Shown here: piece by piece, positions 39,233 through 48,342 of the stretch
Numbering within the stretch: the first letter of the stretch is position 1
How the letters are laid out: the number at the start of each line of letters is the position of its first letter
NCBI GenBank assembly: GCA_903919715.1
Contig: CAIXJC010000046.1
Location: forward strand, 1 to 49,592
DNA length: 49,592 nucleotides
Direction of reading: 5' to 3'
From: an uncultured bacterium
GTDB lineage: Bacteria; Planctomycetota; Phycisphaerae; Phycisphaerales; SM1A02
Notes under the pieces: model-generated
Told to the model about the DNA's origin: nothing
The model's input: the letters and a program-made list of their open reading frames with translations, nothing else
The model's database searches: none
Program-made: the position numbers and the translations under genes

Positions 39233-41434
39233 ATGAAACTCGATGCGGTACCGCTGGCCGATCGAATTGCTTTGGGCGCGATTGTGATCGCTGCTGGAGC
39301 ACGAGTCTTGATCGCATTCGCTCCGGTTGCAATCTTCGATATGGATCCTGCGATCGAGGCTTCGCAGTTCATCGGGGCTACTCCAGCAGAAAGCGTCTTG
39401 CTCGATGCCCTGGCTTTGGGTGGCGCATCGTGGTTGCTGCTTCGCCGAATGCTGTCCCATGCGACGATGGGGTGGGTTTGGACTTTGTTGGCAGTCGCCT
39501 GCCTGCCTGCGATCTCGCTGGCGTTCTTCCACGGAGCGACCGATGCAGAACAGTTGTGGCGAGGCTCGACTTGGGTTGCTGGAATCGCAGTGGCGTTGGC
39601 GATCATCGCACAGAATGATGGACGAAAAGCGGTCTTTCTTCGGCGCTCGGTTGTCGCATCGCTCATCGGAATTGCAGTCGTGATGGCGGTGCGCGGTGTC
39701 GCTCAGGTGACATCAGAACATCTTTCAATGGTCGAGTATTACAAGGCGAATCAAAGCTCTTTCTTAACGGCACAAGGATGGTTGCCCAATTCGCCGCAAG
39801 CGTTGTCGTATGAGCGTCGACTCTTTCAGAATGAAGCGACGGGTTGGTTTGGATTCGCAAATGTCTTCGCAACCGTCGCAGCAGGATCGGCAGTTCTGAT
39901 GGCGAATATTGCGCTTGGTCGAGGGTTGATCGCTGCGCGTGCATGGATGTGGCTTTGCACGCTGCTCTGCGCCGGCTTGGTCATCATGAGCGGTTCCAAG
40001 GGGGGAGTGAGCGCGTTGGCTCTTGGAATGGTCGTGACAGTATTCGTTCGACGATGGAGTGCGTGGGGACGAATTCTTCTCGTCTCATTGCCGCTCATCG
40101 CAATCGGCGGAATCATTTTGCGCGGATTGATTGGATTGCAATGGGGTGAACAAAGCCTTCTTTTCCGCTGGTATTACCTCGTTGGCGGTGTCAAGACAAC
40201 GCTCGCATCGCCGTGGACTGGGGTGGGACCGGCGGGATTTCAAAACTCGTTTATGCAATTTCGGCCGATCGAAAGCGTGGAAGAAGTTGTCAGTGCGCAC
40301 GGCGCATTCGCAGATTGGATGGTCTCGTTCGGCCTTGCGGGAATTGGATTGATCGCACTTCAAATGTTGCTCGCATGGTGGTCTGCGCCGAAAGTTGCGT
40401 GCGCAGTCGATGAATCGAAAACAGTTGCGATGGACGGCATCGTCGAACTCTCGATCGCCGCGGTCGTTCTTTCATCGATCATTTCGATTGTGTTTGAGGC
40501 TCCATCGTTGGATCCGATTGGATACGTCTGGAGATTCGCTGGACTCGCTGCTGGCGCAGTGAGCGTTTGGGCTGTGGTAAAAATTATGGATGAGAGGACG
40601 CTCGCAGCTGAGCGATCGGTGGCGATTGGATTGTGCGGACTCTCAGCGGTGGTATTGACTCACGGTCAAATTGACATGGTTTTTTGGCTTCCAGGTAGCG
40701 CACTCTGGGCGTGGTTGGTCTTGGGAACTGCCGCGTGGTGGAATCGTTCGTCTTGTGATGACGACGCATCCTCAGGACAAAGGTCGCATGTCGCACTCGC
40801 AGGATTTGCGGGGTTTTTTCTTGCAATCGCCTTTGGAATGGTGTTCTTCATTTCGCCCGCGTTGATTCGGCAAGACCGCATCGCATTGGAGGCCGCGATC
40901 CTTCTCAATGATGAAGCGCAGACGAATTCGAGTGAACAACTCGCTGCCGCACGTGCGAAAGCGGGTGAGGCCCTCGTCGAAGCCTCGCACATTTGGCCGC
41001 TTCGAAGTGCGTATGCAATTCGTGCTGGCGAGCAATGGCAAGCAGCTGCAGCGTGCGAACCATTGCCGTCCGATGCGCCAGCGTGGCTTCGGGCAGGACG
41101 CGAATCTGCGCGAAGCGTCGAAGATTTGGATTCGAGTCGATTTGCAGCACGATTGTTGATTTCGACGATTGCGATACGCGAAGCCGAACTCTCAACTGGT
41201 TCGTGGAATGCCGCTGAAGATGCGCTTCGAAAAGTGCTTGCGGTCAATCCTCGCCATTCGGAAAGTTGGTTGCGACTTGCAACGGTGTTGTCACAGATGG
41301 GCGATCGTGCGGGTGCCCGCGCCGCGCTTCAGTCGGCGCTCGAGTCCAACGAAACATATTCGCTTGATCCGCTGCGGCAGTTTTCTGCGGATCGCAGGCG
41401 CTTGATCGAGACTCAAATGTCCGATCTCAAGTGA
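39233..41434 (+). CDS. O-antigen ligase/polymerase-like membrane protein with C-terminal TPR
   Basis: The 733-residue protein has about a dozen transmembrane segments in its first ~530 residues. In the middle lies a Wzy/WaaL-style region: NEATGWFGFANVFA, then MSGSKGGVSALALG, a large loop with SPWTGVGPAGFQNSF and the following VVSAHGAFADW. These match the O-antigen ligase domain, which joins or polymerises surface glycans at the periplasmic face. The last ~170 residues are soluble, with at least one TPR (AAEDALRKVLAVNPRHSESW). The ATG at 39233 follows TACGAT by 9 nt; an in-frame start at 39179 is inside the divergent gene. The substrate is unknown. Confidence 0.8.
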   Translation: MKLDAVPLADRIALGAIVIAAGARVLIAFAPVAIFDMDPAIEASQFIGATPAESVLLDALALGGASWLLLRRMLSHATMGWVWTLLAVACLPAISLAFFHGATDAEQLWRGSTWVAGIAVALAIIAQNDGRKAVFLRRSVVASLIGIAVVMAVRGVAQVTSEHLSMVEYYKANQSSFLTAQGWLPNSPQALSYERRLFQNEATGWFGFANVFATVAAGSAVLMANIALGRGLIAARAWMWLCTLLCAGLVIMSGSKGGVSALALGMVVTVFVRRWSAWGRILLVSLPLIAIGGIILRGLIGLQWGEQSLLFRWYYLVGGVKTTLASPWTGVGPAGFQNSFMQFRPIESVEEVVSAHGAFADWMVSFGLAGIGLIALQMLLAWWSAPKVACAVDESKTVAMDGIVELSIAAVVLSSIISIVFEAPSLDPIGYVWRFAGLAAGAVSVWAVVKIMDERTLAAERSVAIGLCGLSAVVLTHGQIDMVFWLPGSALWAWLVLGTAAWWNRSSCDDDASSGQRSHVALAGFAGFFLAIAFGMVFFISPALIRQDRIALEAAILLNDEAQTNSSEQLAAARAKAGEALVEASHIWPLRSAYAIRAGEQWQAAAACEPLPSDAPAWLRAGRESARSVEDLDSSRFAARLLISTIAIREAELSTGSWNAAEDALRKVLAVNPRHSESWLRLATVLSQMGDRAGARAALQSALESNETYSLDPLRQFSADRRRLIETQMSDLK

Positions 41435-41744
41435 GTGGCATGCGCGCCACAACTTCGCCGCAACTTCGCTCATATTGAATTCCGCGCGATGTTGAAAAGT
41501 GGCGGAGACCTTCTTCGCGCAATCGCGGGGCGTGATCGCGAACGTATCGCTCGAAATCTGTGCGGGATGCAAATGAGTACCGCGCTTCGCAGCGAGCCAA
41601 TTCTCCGTCAATTTTGATGATTTCTGCGCTCAGTGCGCCTGCATCAACAACCTGCGCAGCGTGCTCGTTGCACATCCATACAAGCCATTCTTCGGCCGTG
41701 GCGTGGTCGTTAAAAGTCAGTGTGACCGTGTATCGAAAGGACAT
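41427..41744 (-). CDS. DUF4286-like small protein
   Basis: The 105-residue protein has the pattern of the DUF4286 group, a small ferredoxin-like alpha/beta fold: FRYTVTLTFNDHATAEEWLVWM, a middle ARYSFASRTDFERYV and a short C-terminal region. Its function is unknown. The ATG has GAGGA 5-9 nt upstream. It lies 24 bp after dsbD on the same strand and probably shares its transcript. Its 3' end overlaps the convergent ligase-like gene by 8 bp. Confidence 0.7.
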   Translation of the reverse strand: MSFRYTVTLTFNDHATAEEWLVWMCNEHAAQVVDAGALSAEIIKIDGELARCEARYSFASRTDFERYVRDHAPRLREEGLRHFSTSRGIQYERSCGEVVARMPLT

Positions 41745-41768
41745 GAATTCCTCTTCAGAGGCGCGCGA

Positions 41769-43706
41769 TTACGGATTGGTCTTGAGTGGATTCGCCGCCT
41801 GCTGAATTGCATCGAGCACAAGCGCTGGGGTGTACGAGTCACTCTTGAAAATCTCATGGCCATCTGGAGCAAGAATGACGAGCAGTGGAATCGTTACGCG
41901 GTCGTACTTCTTCAGCAGTTCTCGACCTTCTGCATTATTGCCAGTGAGATCGACTTTGATTGTTCGAATACCACCCGCTTGGAGTCGAGCGACCACGCTT
42001 GAACTTTCCAGCACGGTCTTTTCGAGCGTCTTGCAGTTCAAACACCACTCGGCCGTGAAATCGATCATGACGACGTCGCCACTCGTCAGCGCATCTGCGA
42101 GGCGAGCAGGGGTGTAGTACGTCCAATTGATTTTGCCATCGTCAGTCAATTGAATGCCGACGCTGACGCTGATGATGGCGATCACAACTCCAAGTGCGCA
42201 GAAAATGCTGCGAAATTTCACGCTTCGTGTCAGTCGGAGCGTTCTCCAACAGAGCCAAATTCCTGCGATTGTTCCAAGCGCCGAGACAATCCACCAATAG
42301 TCGTTGGTCGGGGGAGTTGGTGGTGAGACGAGGAATCCGGCGAGGCCCGCTCCAACGAAGTACGCCGCGGCAGCCAAGAGCAGAAGGCCCATCGTTTGTT
42401 TCACCAAATCGCTTGATGGGCCGCTCTTTGGAACATGGCTGACGAGCTGTGGAAATGCACTCAGAATGAAGTAGGGCAGCGCCATTCCAAATCCGATCGC
42501 GCCGAACACGATGAAGACGATCCATGGATTCTGAGTCGCAGCCCAAGCCGCCGCCGCACCCATGAGTGGCGCTGTACATGGAGTTGATAGCACGGCGGTC
42601 ATGACGCCGAATCCAACGGACCCGCCGATTGTGTCGTGGCGAAACTCGATTCCAGCAACCGATTGAGGAAGTGGAATGGAGAAGAAGCCGCACATGCCCA
42701 CCGCCATGATGGCGATCACAACTCCAACTGTCACAGTAAATATTGGATATTGAAAGAGTTGACTCGAACTTGTGAATCCGCTGATGAGCGCAACGGCAAG
42801 TCCCAGGCCGATCCAGAAAGTGACAACGCCGATCGAGAGAGCGGCGCCCAACACGAGACAGCGCCGTCGATTGCCAGCAATGCGCGAAAGTCCCATGATT
42901 TTCAGCGGAATGACGGGCAAGACGCAGGGAGTGAAGTTCAGTAAGAGTCCACCAATTGCTGCGATGATTAAGACGACAAAAAATCCGCTGCCCTGAGGAT
43001 CGACGGAAAATTTCCAACCGAAGAATGCGAACTCGATGAGATTTGAAGGGGCAACTCCAGAATGGATCTGAGAAAAAATCGCAGAATCGAACGGAGCAAA
43101 TACAGCAGGGGGCGCACCGCTTGATGCTCCTGGCTTCACGTCGATTTCCAGCGAGACGTCGACCGTCGATGGAGCTACGCAGTTCGTTGCGGTGCACGCC
43201 TGAAATTCGAGCTTAAAAGTGATGTTTTGCGGTCCCGTCGGCGCATCGGATGCGACTGAAAGTGGCACAAAGATGACCGTTTTCCCTTCAAAGACTGGAT
43301 ATGTCTTCAGCCCATCGCCGACATCAGCTTTTACTGGATGAAATTCTGGCCACTGCGCTCGTACGTGCACGAATGGCTCGCCGGGATCTGCTGTGAACCA
43401 TTCCGCCTTGCTCACCTTTGCCGCGCGAATGACCTTCCAAGCGTTTGATGCGCGGACGGAGGTGAAGACGGCGCCTTCAAATGTGGCTACATCATCTCTG
43501 GCGGGTCGCTCGTCGGTCCAAATGTGCCACCCAGCACCGATATCAAGGACAATCGCAACTGGCAGATCCGCTCCCGGAGCCACCTCGTGGGTCGCTGGAA
43601 TGACCTGCACCGTTACGACATCTGCCGAATCTCGGGCACCGTCCTGACCGAATGCGACTGTTCCCAGAAAAAGCGCCGTCAAGAAAGTGAAAAGTGCTGT
43701 CCGCAT
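41769..43706 (-). CDS. dsbD: Thiol:disulfide interchange protein DsbD
   Basis: DsbD moves reducing power from cytoplasmic thioredoxin to the periplasm. The 645-residue protein has a signal peptide (MRTALFTFLTALFLGTVAFG). An N-terminal alpha domain follows with the Cys pair in FQACTATNCVAPS. The membrane domain has about eight helices, with FTPCVLPVIPLK and STPCTAPLMGAA. The C-terminal thioredoxin domain has CLNC at 555-558. The ATG at 43706 is preferred over 43715 and 43772, because it begins the signal peptide and TAGAAT lies 7 nt upstream. The partner is likely a cytochrome-maturation or Dsb protein; the propeller/cytochrome protein in this window is a possible client, which is only inference. 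Confidence 0.93.
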   Translation of the reverse strand: MRTALFTFLTALFLGTVAFGQDGARDSADVVTVQVIPATHEVAPGADLPVAIVLDIGAGWHIWTDERPARDDVATFEGAVFTSVRASNAWKVIRAAKVSKAEWFTADPGEPFVHVRAQWPEFHPVKADVGDGLKTYPVFEGKTVIFVPLSVASDAPTGPQNITFKLEFQACTATNCVAPSTVDVSLEIDVKPGASSGAPPAVFAPFDSAIFSQIHSGVAPSNLIEFAFFGWKFSVDPQGSGFFVVLIIAAIGGLLLNFTPCVLPVIPLKIMGLSRIAGNRRRCLVLGAALSIGVVTFWIGLGLAVALISGFTSSSQLFQYPIFTVTVGVVIAIMAVGMCGFFSIPLPQSVAGIEFRHDTIGGSVGFGVMTAVLSTPCTAPLMGAAAAWAATQNPWIVFIVFGAIGFGMALPYFILSAFPQLVSHVPKSGPSSDLVKQTMGLLLLAAAAYFVGAGLAGFLVSPPTPPTNDYWWIVSALGTIAGIWLCWRTLRLTRSVKFRSIFCALGVVIAIISVSVGIQLTDDGKINWTYYTPARLADALTSGDVVMIDFTAEWCLNCKTLEKTVLESSSVVARLQAGGIRTIKVDLTGNNAEGRELLKKYDRVTIPLLVILAPDGHEIFKSDSYTPALVLDAIQQAANPLKTNP

Positions 43707-43713
43707 CCAGCGC

Positions 43714-43719
43714 ATTCTA
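43714..43719 (-). promoter_or_regulatory. -10-like TAGAAT, 7 nt before dsbD
   Basis: TAGAAT on the minus strand (5/6 match) overlaps an alternative ATG at 43715 and lies 7 nt before the ATG at 43706. It favours the latter as start. No Shine-Dalgarno sequence. Confidence 0.4.
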
Positions 43720-43751
43720 TGGGCGTCGAGGAAGTTGTTCGTGTTCGTCAC

Positions 43752-43780
43752 TTGAAAAAATGCCTTTGTCACGCTATAAT
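43752..43780 (+). promoter_or_regulatory. Strong sigma70-type promoter
   Basis: TTGAAA (43752-43757), a 17-nt spacer and a perfect TATAAT (43775-43780) form the best promoter seen in this window. Transcription should start near 43787. It points to the structured region and nusA. Confidence 0.85.
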
Positions 43781-43838
43781 CGGACCTCCCGTGGGGATGG
43801 CCTCCACGGGTGCCCGTCCGTCCTTTGTCAGTTGCGCT

Positions 43839-43904
43839 ATGAGAACGACCATGTTGAAGACTTTCCTGGCTCGTGTCGAATCGGCAATCCGAAACCGCTT
43901 ATGA
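43839..43904 (+). CDS. Possible 21-residue small ORF inside the candidate RNA
   Basis: An ATG at 43839 opens 21 codons ending in TGA at 43904; the peptide (MRTTMLKTFLARVESAIRNR plus Leu) is basic and amphipathic. No Shine-Dalgarno sequence precedes it. It lies within the predicted long-range helix, so it could be a leader peptide or chance. Confidence 0.2.
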   Translation: MRTTMLKTFLARVESAIRNRL

Positions 43905-44000
43905 CGCATTTTGGCGTCCATCTGCGATTTGTTTCGGCAAAGGCGATCGCTTCGTCGGAGACCCGAATGGGTTGACTGATTGAGCGAGCGCAGTCGGACG

Positions 44001-44037
44001 GGTCATGAACGCTACCGCGGCGATCATGACCTTTTTT
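44001..44037 (+). terminator. Intrinsic terminator 34 bp before nusA
   Basis: A perfect 8-bp stem (44001-44008 with 44024-44031) is followed by six T. Its 5' arm shares two bases with the long-range helix of the upstream RNA, so the two structures abut or compete. It would end most transcripts from the strong promoter unless read-through is regulated. Confidence 0.85.
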
Positions 44038-44071
44038 AATTCGCGGTGACAATTCGAAAGGACCCTCACAC

Positions 44072-45406
44072 ATGAATGAAATCATCCGACTGCTCGACTC
44101 CGTTGCCCGTGATCGCAATATCGATCGTGAGTTATTGGTTCAGGATCTCGAACTCGCCATGGTGAGTGCTGCGAGAAAGCACTTCAATTCCGAAGACCCT
44201 GACGAATTCGGTTGTGAAATCGACCGTCTTGCTGGCGGAATTTCCCTCTGGCGCAATAATGAAGACGAGACTCGTGAAAACATTCCGCTCGAGAGTTTGG
44301 GACGCATCCCAGCTCAGACCGCAAAGCAAGTGATGATTCAGCGATTCCGTGAGAACGAACGAATCTCCTTGCTTGATGAATTCTCCAAGCGTCAGGGCGA
44401 GCTCGTCACAGGCGTGGCGCAACGATATGAAGGCAACGCATTGATCGTGCAGTTGGAACGAACCGAAGGATTCATGCCCAAGAGCGAGCAGATTCCTGGC
44501 GAGCAGTTTCAGGCGGGCGATCGGGTTCGTTGCATCTTGCTTGATGTCCGCGATGCGGGAAGTCAGGTCAAGATCGTGATGAGCCGCGCTCATCCCGATT
44601 TTATTCGTCGACTTTTCGAATCTGAAGTTCCAGAAGTTGCAGAACGAACCATTGAAATTAAGGCGATGTCCCGCGAGCCAGGATTCCGCACGAAGTTGGC
44701 GGTTTCTTCGGTTGATTCAAAGGTCGATGCAGTCGGAGCATGCGTCGGCGTTCGTGGATCGCGCATTCGAAACATTGTGGACGAACTCGGTGGCGAAAAG
44801 ATCGACATCGTTCGTTGGAACGAATCCAGCCAAGTGCTCATCGCCAATGCACTCAAGCCAGCTGAAGTCGAAGAAGTCAGTCTCTGCTTCGAACTCGGTC
44901 GCGCCACCATCATCGTTCGAGATGATCAGTTGTCACTCGCGATCGGCCGTCGTGGACAGAATGTGCGACTTGCTGCACGATTGACTGGATGGGACGTCGA
45001 CATTCTGACGCCGCCAGAATTCGAGAAGGGGCTGCAGACTTTGCAGGCTGCAGTGAAAGCAGTCGAAGGTGCAACTGACGAGATGCTCGATCGAATGGGT
45101 GCGCTTGGAATGATCAGCGTCTTCGATGTTGAAGAAATTGGCGAAGCGAGTTTGGTGGCGGAGTGCGGCATGACAGAAGAGTTGGCGACAAAGGTCGTCG
45201 ATGCATGCTCCGATCGTGCCAAGGTCGTTGCCGAAGAAATGCAGCGTGAACGCACTGCGGCAGAATTGAAGCAGGCTGAAGACGGAGCGGTCGTCGATGC
45301 ATTGCTCGGTACTGGCTCAGATCCTGTTGCAGTCACCGATCAACGAAGCGAAGCAGCTGCGGACAACATTCTCGGTTTCGGTTCGTCGGAGACTCCATCA
45401 ACGTGA
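44072..45406 (+). CDS. nusA: Transcription termination/antitermination factor NusA
   Basis: NusA binds RNA polymerase and modulates pausing, termination and antitermination. The 444-residue protein has the N-terminal polymerase-binding domain (about 1-130, MNEIIRLLDSVARDRNIDRE). An S1 domain follows (about 135-200, with GELVTGVAQRYEGNALIVQL), then two KH domains with GVRGSRIRNIVDELGGEKID and AIGRRGQNVRLAARLTGW. A C-terminal helical extension ends in an acidic low-complexity tail. AAAGGA lies 9 nt before the ATG. It heads a nusA-infB-rbfA operon; the usual rimP gene is not upstream. A strong promoter, a structured region and a terminator precede it, suggesting attenuation control. Confidence 0.97.
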   Translation: MNEIIRLLDSVARDRNIDRELLVQDLELAMVSAARKHFNSEDPDEFGCEIDRLAGGISLWRNNEDETRENIPLESLGRIPAQTAKQVMIQRFRENERISLLDEFSKRQGELVTGVAQRYEGNALIVQLERTEGFMPKSEQIPGEQFQAGDRVRCILLDVRDAGSQVKIVMSRAHPDFIRRLFESEVPEVAERTIEIKAMSREPGFRTKLAVSSVDSKVDAVGACVGVRGSRIRNIVDELGGEKIDIVRWNESSQVLIANALKPAEVEEVSLCFELGRATIIVRDDQLSLAIGRRGQNVRLAARLTGWDVDILTPPEFEKGLQTLQAAVKAVEGATDEMLDRMGALGMISVFDVEEIGEASLVAECGMTEELATKVVDACSDRAKVVAEEMQRERTAAELKQAEDGAVVDALLGTGSDPVAVTDQRSEAAADNILGFGSSETPST

Positions 45407-45486
45407 TGAGTGCCCATCTCGATCAACCGATGTTTTCATTTGGATCGCTTCAATTGCGCTCTTTTTTTCACTTTTCACCGGAGTAA
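45406..45486 (+). CDS. Candidate 26-residue ORF linking nusA and infB
   Basis: An ATG shares its A with the nusA TGA (TGATG at 45404-45408), and the frame ends in TAA at 45484-45486, 3 nt before the infB GTG. It fills the 83-bp gap exactly. The peptide (26 residues, Phe/Ser-rich) has no recognisable domain. Its likely use is translational coupling; the sequence may be arbitrary. Confidence 0.3.
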   Translation: MSAHLDQPMFSFGSLQLRSFFHFSPE

Positions 45487-45489
45487 CTC

Positions 45490-48342
45490 GTGGCGATCAA
45501 GACGACATTAAAGAAAATCAGAATCACTCAGGTAGCCAAGGATCTCGGTATCCCCACCAAGGACATTATCGAGAAGTGCATCAGCGAAGGCATTGAAGGG
45601 GTCACGACGCCGCAAGCGTCGATTCCCGTCGGTTTGGCTGAGACAATCAAGGAGTGGTTCGGAGGATCTGGAACTTCAACGGGAACTGAGACCGCTGCAA
45701 GTGTTGATGTTGCGGGCATTCGAGATCGTGTGCAGAAAGCGGCGCCGAAGCGAAAGAAGGGGGCGGAAGTGCCAGTGGCGGAAGTTGCGCCAACGATCGA
45801 AGTGGCAGTTGCTGCCCCTGCGGTTGCGCCACCAGAAACTGCAAGTGAGATTGAAGCGAAGCATTCGCGCCAAACAGTTGTGACTGGAAAAGTCGCTGAT
45901 AAAATCGCAGTAACAACGACCGTAAAAATTGACGCTGGAAAAATGTCGCCGGCTGTTGCGGACGCTTCGATTTCATTGCCGATTGAGCCAACCATTGTCG
46001 CTCCGACGATTGTTCCGCCGACGGCGATCGTGCCGCCCGAGCCACCGATTGCCCCGCTGAAACCTGCCGTAGTTGTTCCACCACCGAAGCTAGTTATTCC
46101 AGCGCCGATGAATGTGCCGACGCGACCAGTGCGAGCGCGACCGACATCTCAGCTCTTGCAGCAACCAACGAAAACCAGTCTTTCTGGGCCGAAAGTCATT
46201 CGCGTCGAGGCTGCCGACAACATCGCTGCTCCTCGGCCGCGTATGGGTGGTCCATTCGGCTCTGGCGGTCGACCGCCGATAGGTCGTTCTGGCGGACCAA
46301 ACATTGGTACGGGTGCTGGCGCTGGCGCTGGCGATGCCAGCCGTCGTGGACCGGTTCCTCCATCGAAGCGCCGTCCAGCGGATGCTGGTCGAATTGGGCG
46401 TGCAGATCCAGCTCGTGACGGATCGCGTTCAAGCAAGGATCTTGAAGAACGAGCAAACCGAATTGGTCAAGCGGACGGATTCTTCCGCAAGCACCGCACT
46501 TCAACTCAGCGCTCGAATGCGCCACAAGGTCGATCCGTTGTCGCAAAGCCGCAAGGCCCAGTGCGTGTGCCAGATCCAGTCTCGGTGAAGGAACTTTCTG
46601 AGCTTACTGGCGTGAAGGTCTCGGAGATCATGAAGAAATTCCTTCTCGCGGGGAATCCGATCACGATCAACACAGCGCTCGATGGTGATCAGTCCACCGA
46701 AGTGATGATGAATTTTGGAATCGATATTGAGATCGACGAAGCGAAGACTGCGTCTGATGAAATCGAAGAACGATTCGCAGCGCGCACGCGAACGGATGAG
46801 CGAGCTCGCCCGCCAGTCGTCACGATTCTTGGACATGTCGATCACGGCAAGACCACGCTTCTCGATCGAATTCGCAGCACGAATGTTGCGGCAGGTGAAG
46901 CTGGCGGAATCACTCAATCCACGCGAGCATTTCAGGTGAATGTCAAGACTGGCGATCAGACGCGAATGATCACATTCATCGACACGCCTGGTCACGAAGC
47001 ATTCACAGCGATGCGCGCACGTGGCGCAAAGGTGACTGACATTGTTGTCTTGGTCATCGACGCAGTTGACGGCGTCATGCCACAGACCGTCGAGAGCATC
47101 AACCACATCAAGGCTGCGAAGGTTTCAGTGATCGTCGCCCTCAATAAGATCGATCGTCCTGAATTCGACGAGAAGAATTTGCAGCGCATCTATGGAGAAC
47201 TCGCAAAGAATGATCTGAATCCCGTTCCGTGGGGAGGTCCAGTCGAAGTTGCACTGGTGAGTGGTCTCAAGGGAACGGGTCTCCCCGAACTCTTGGAAAC
47301 AATCGCACTGCAAGCAGACGTGTTGGAATTGAAAGCTGATTGGGGCGGTCACGCTCAAGGATCCGTGCTCGAAGCGCGCATGGAGGAGGGTCGTGGACCA
47401 GTCGCTCAATTGCTCGTGCAGGAAGGCTGCTTGAAGCGAGGAGATTTCGTGGTGGTTGGTCGTGCATTCGGCCGAGTGCGCGACATCGTCAGCGATCGCA
47501 ACGAACGCATCACAAGTGCTGAACCAACTGCGCCAGTCGCCATTTCGGGAATTGACATGCTTCCGGATGCGGGCGACAAGTTCTATGTCGTCGACAGTCT
47601 GGCAGCGGCGGAGAAAGCTGCATTGGAACGCCGCGCATTCGAGCGAGACCGTGAACTCTCTGCGCCGAAGGTGACGCTCGACAATATTTTCGAGACGATG
47701 GCAAAATCGAAGAAGAAGGAACTGCCGTTGATCGTCAAGGGCGATGTGCAAGGATCCGTTGAGACTCTCAAGGTCGTCTTGGGACGCATCAAAGCGGAAG
47801 ATGTCAGCATCTCGATCAAGCACGCTGGCGTCGGTGGAATCAATGAGAGCGATGTTGAACTCGCAGCGACGACTGGTGCGGTCATCGTGGGCTTCAATGT
47901 CACGAGCAACGCAAAGTCGCGTCAGTTGGCCGAAGTACGCAAGATCGACATTCGTCTCTACGAAGTGATTTATCAGTTGACCGATGACATGGACAAGGCC
48001 GTTCGAGGACTCTTGGAGCCCGAGATCAAGTTGCAGGTCCTTGGACATGCGGATGTTCGTGCGGTTTTCAAGATCACCAAGGTTGGCGCAATCGCTGGTT
48101 GTTATGTCACCGACGGAGTCATCGAACGAAATGCTCAGATCCGCGTGACTCGCGACGGCATCGTGGTCGAAAAAGATCGTCGGCTCGAGCAACTCAAGCG
48201 ATTCAAGGATGATGCGAAAGAAGTTCGCGCAGGAAATGAATGCGGCATGAAGATCAACGGATACGACGATATTCGCGAAGGCGACGTGCTGGAGTGTTAT
48301 CGCACGATCACGGTTCGTCCGCTAGGTGGCGGAAATGCGTGA
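45490..48342 (+). CDS. infB: Translation initiation factor IF-2
   Basis: IF-2 is a GTPase that places initiator tRNA on the ribosome. The 950-residue protein starts at a GTG with GGAG 8-11 nt upstream. An IF2N-type domain lies at the start ([19 protein letters not shown]). A long Ala/Val/Pro- and Gly/Arg-rich linker runs to about residue 360, and a second IF2N-like motif ([20 protein letters not shown]) follows. The G domain has [10 protein letters not shown] at 448-457, DTPGHEAF and NKID. Domains II-IV follow, with the C2 region reaching the conserved ECG-type segment near the end. rbfA overlaps its last codons. Confidence 0.97.
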   Translation: MAIKTTLKKIRITQVAKDLGIPTKDIIEKCISEGIEGVTTPQASIPVGLAETIKEWFGGSGTSTGTETAASVDVAGIRDRVQKAAPKRKKGAEVPVAEVAPTIEVAVAAPAVAPPETASEIEAKHSRQTVVTGKVADKIAVTTTVKIDAGKMSPAVADASISLPIEPTIVAPTIVPPTAIVPPEPPIAPLKPAVVVPPPKLVIPAPMNVPTRPVRARPTSQLLQQPTKTSLSGPKVIRVEAADNIAAPRPRMGGPFGSGGRPPIGRSGGPNIGTGAGAGAGDASRRGPVPPSKRRPADAGRIGRADPARDGSRSSKDLEERANRIGQADGFFRKHRTSTQRSNAPQGRSVVAKPQGPVRVPDPVSVKELSELTGVKVSEIMKKFLLAGNPITINTALDGDQSTEVMMNFGIDIEIDEAKTASDEIEERFAARTRTDERARPPVVTILGHVDHGKTTLLDRIRSTNVAAGEAGGITQSTRAFQVNVKTGDQTRMITFIDTPGHEAFTAMRARGAKVTDIVVLVIDAVDGVMPQTVESINHIKAAKVSVIVALNKIDRPEFDEKNLQRIYGELAKNDLNPVPWGGPVEVALVSGLKGTGLPELLETIALQADVLELKADWGGHAQGSVLEARMEEGRGPVAQLLVQEGCLKRGDFVVVGRAFGRVRDIVSDRNERITSAEPTAPVAISGIDMLPDAGDKFYVVDSLAAAEKAALERRAFERDRELSAPKVTLDNIFETMAKSKKKELPLIVKGDVQGSVETLKVVLGRIKAEDVSISIKHAGVGGINESDVELAATTGAVIVGFNVTSNAKSRQLAEVRKIDIRLYEVIYQLTDDMDKAVRGLLEPEIKLQVLGHADVRAVFKITKVGAIAGCYVTDGVIERNAQIRVTRDGIVVEKDRRLEQLKRFKDDAKEVRAGNECGMKINGYDDIREGDVLECYRTITVRPLGGGNA

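Larger units (their letters stand above)
43787..44037 (+). ncRNA. Candidate structured leader RNA or small RNA upstream of nusA
   Basis: Between the promoter and an intrinsic terminator lies about 250 nt rich in complementary segments. A 5' hairpin pairs 43788-43794 with 43804-43810. A long-range helix pairs 43813-43820 with 43995-44002 (8 bp perfect). Inside it, 43889-43895 pairs with 43931-43937 (7 bp), enclosing CGC/GCG and a 5-bp GACGC/GCGTC hairpin. Smaller hairpins are TCGG/CCGA at 43881-43892, ACCC/GGGT at 43961-43972 and GACTG/CAGTC at 43974-43995. I looked for signatures of 6S, tmRNA, SRP and RNase P RNA and found none. It may be an attenuating leader of nusA-infB or an independent small RNA. 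Confidence 0.6.

Noticed and set aside
43787..44037. 6S RNA, tmRNA, SRP RNA or RNase P RNA as identity of the nusA-leader RNA
   Set aside because: No tag-peptide frame, no GGAAG-type SRP tetraloop, no RNase P P4 consensus and no recognisable 6S bubble were found by eye; only a covariance-model search could settle it.
47125..48192. 355-codon minus-strand frame
   Set aside because: Antisense to the conserved G and C-terminal domains of IF-2; no recognisable protein.
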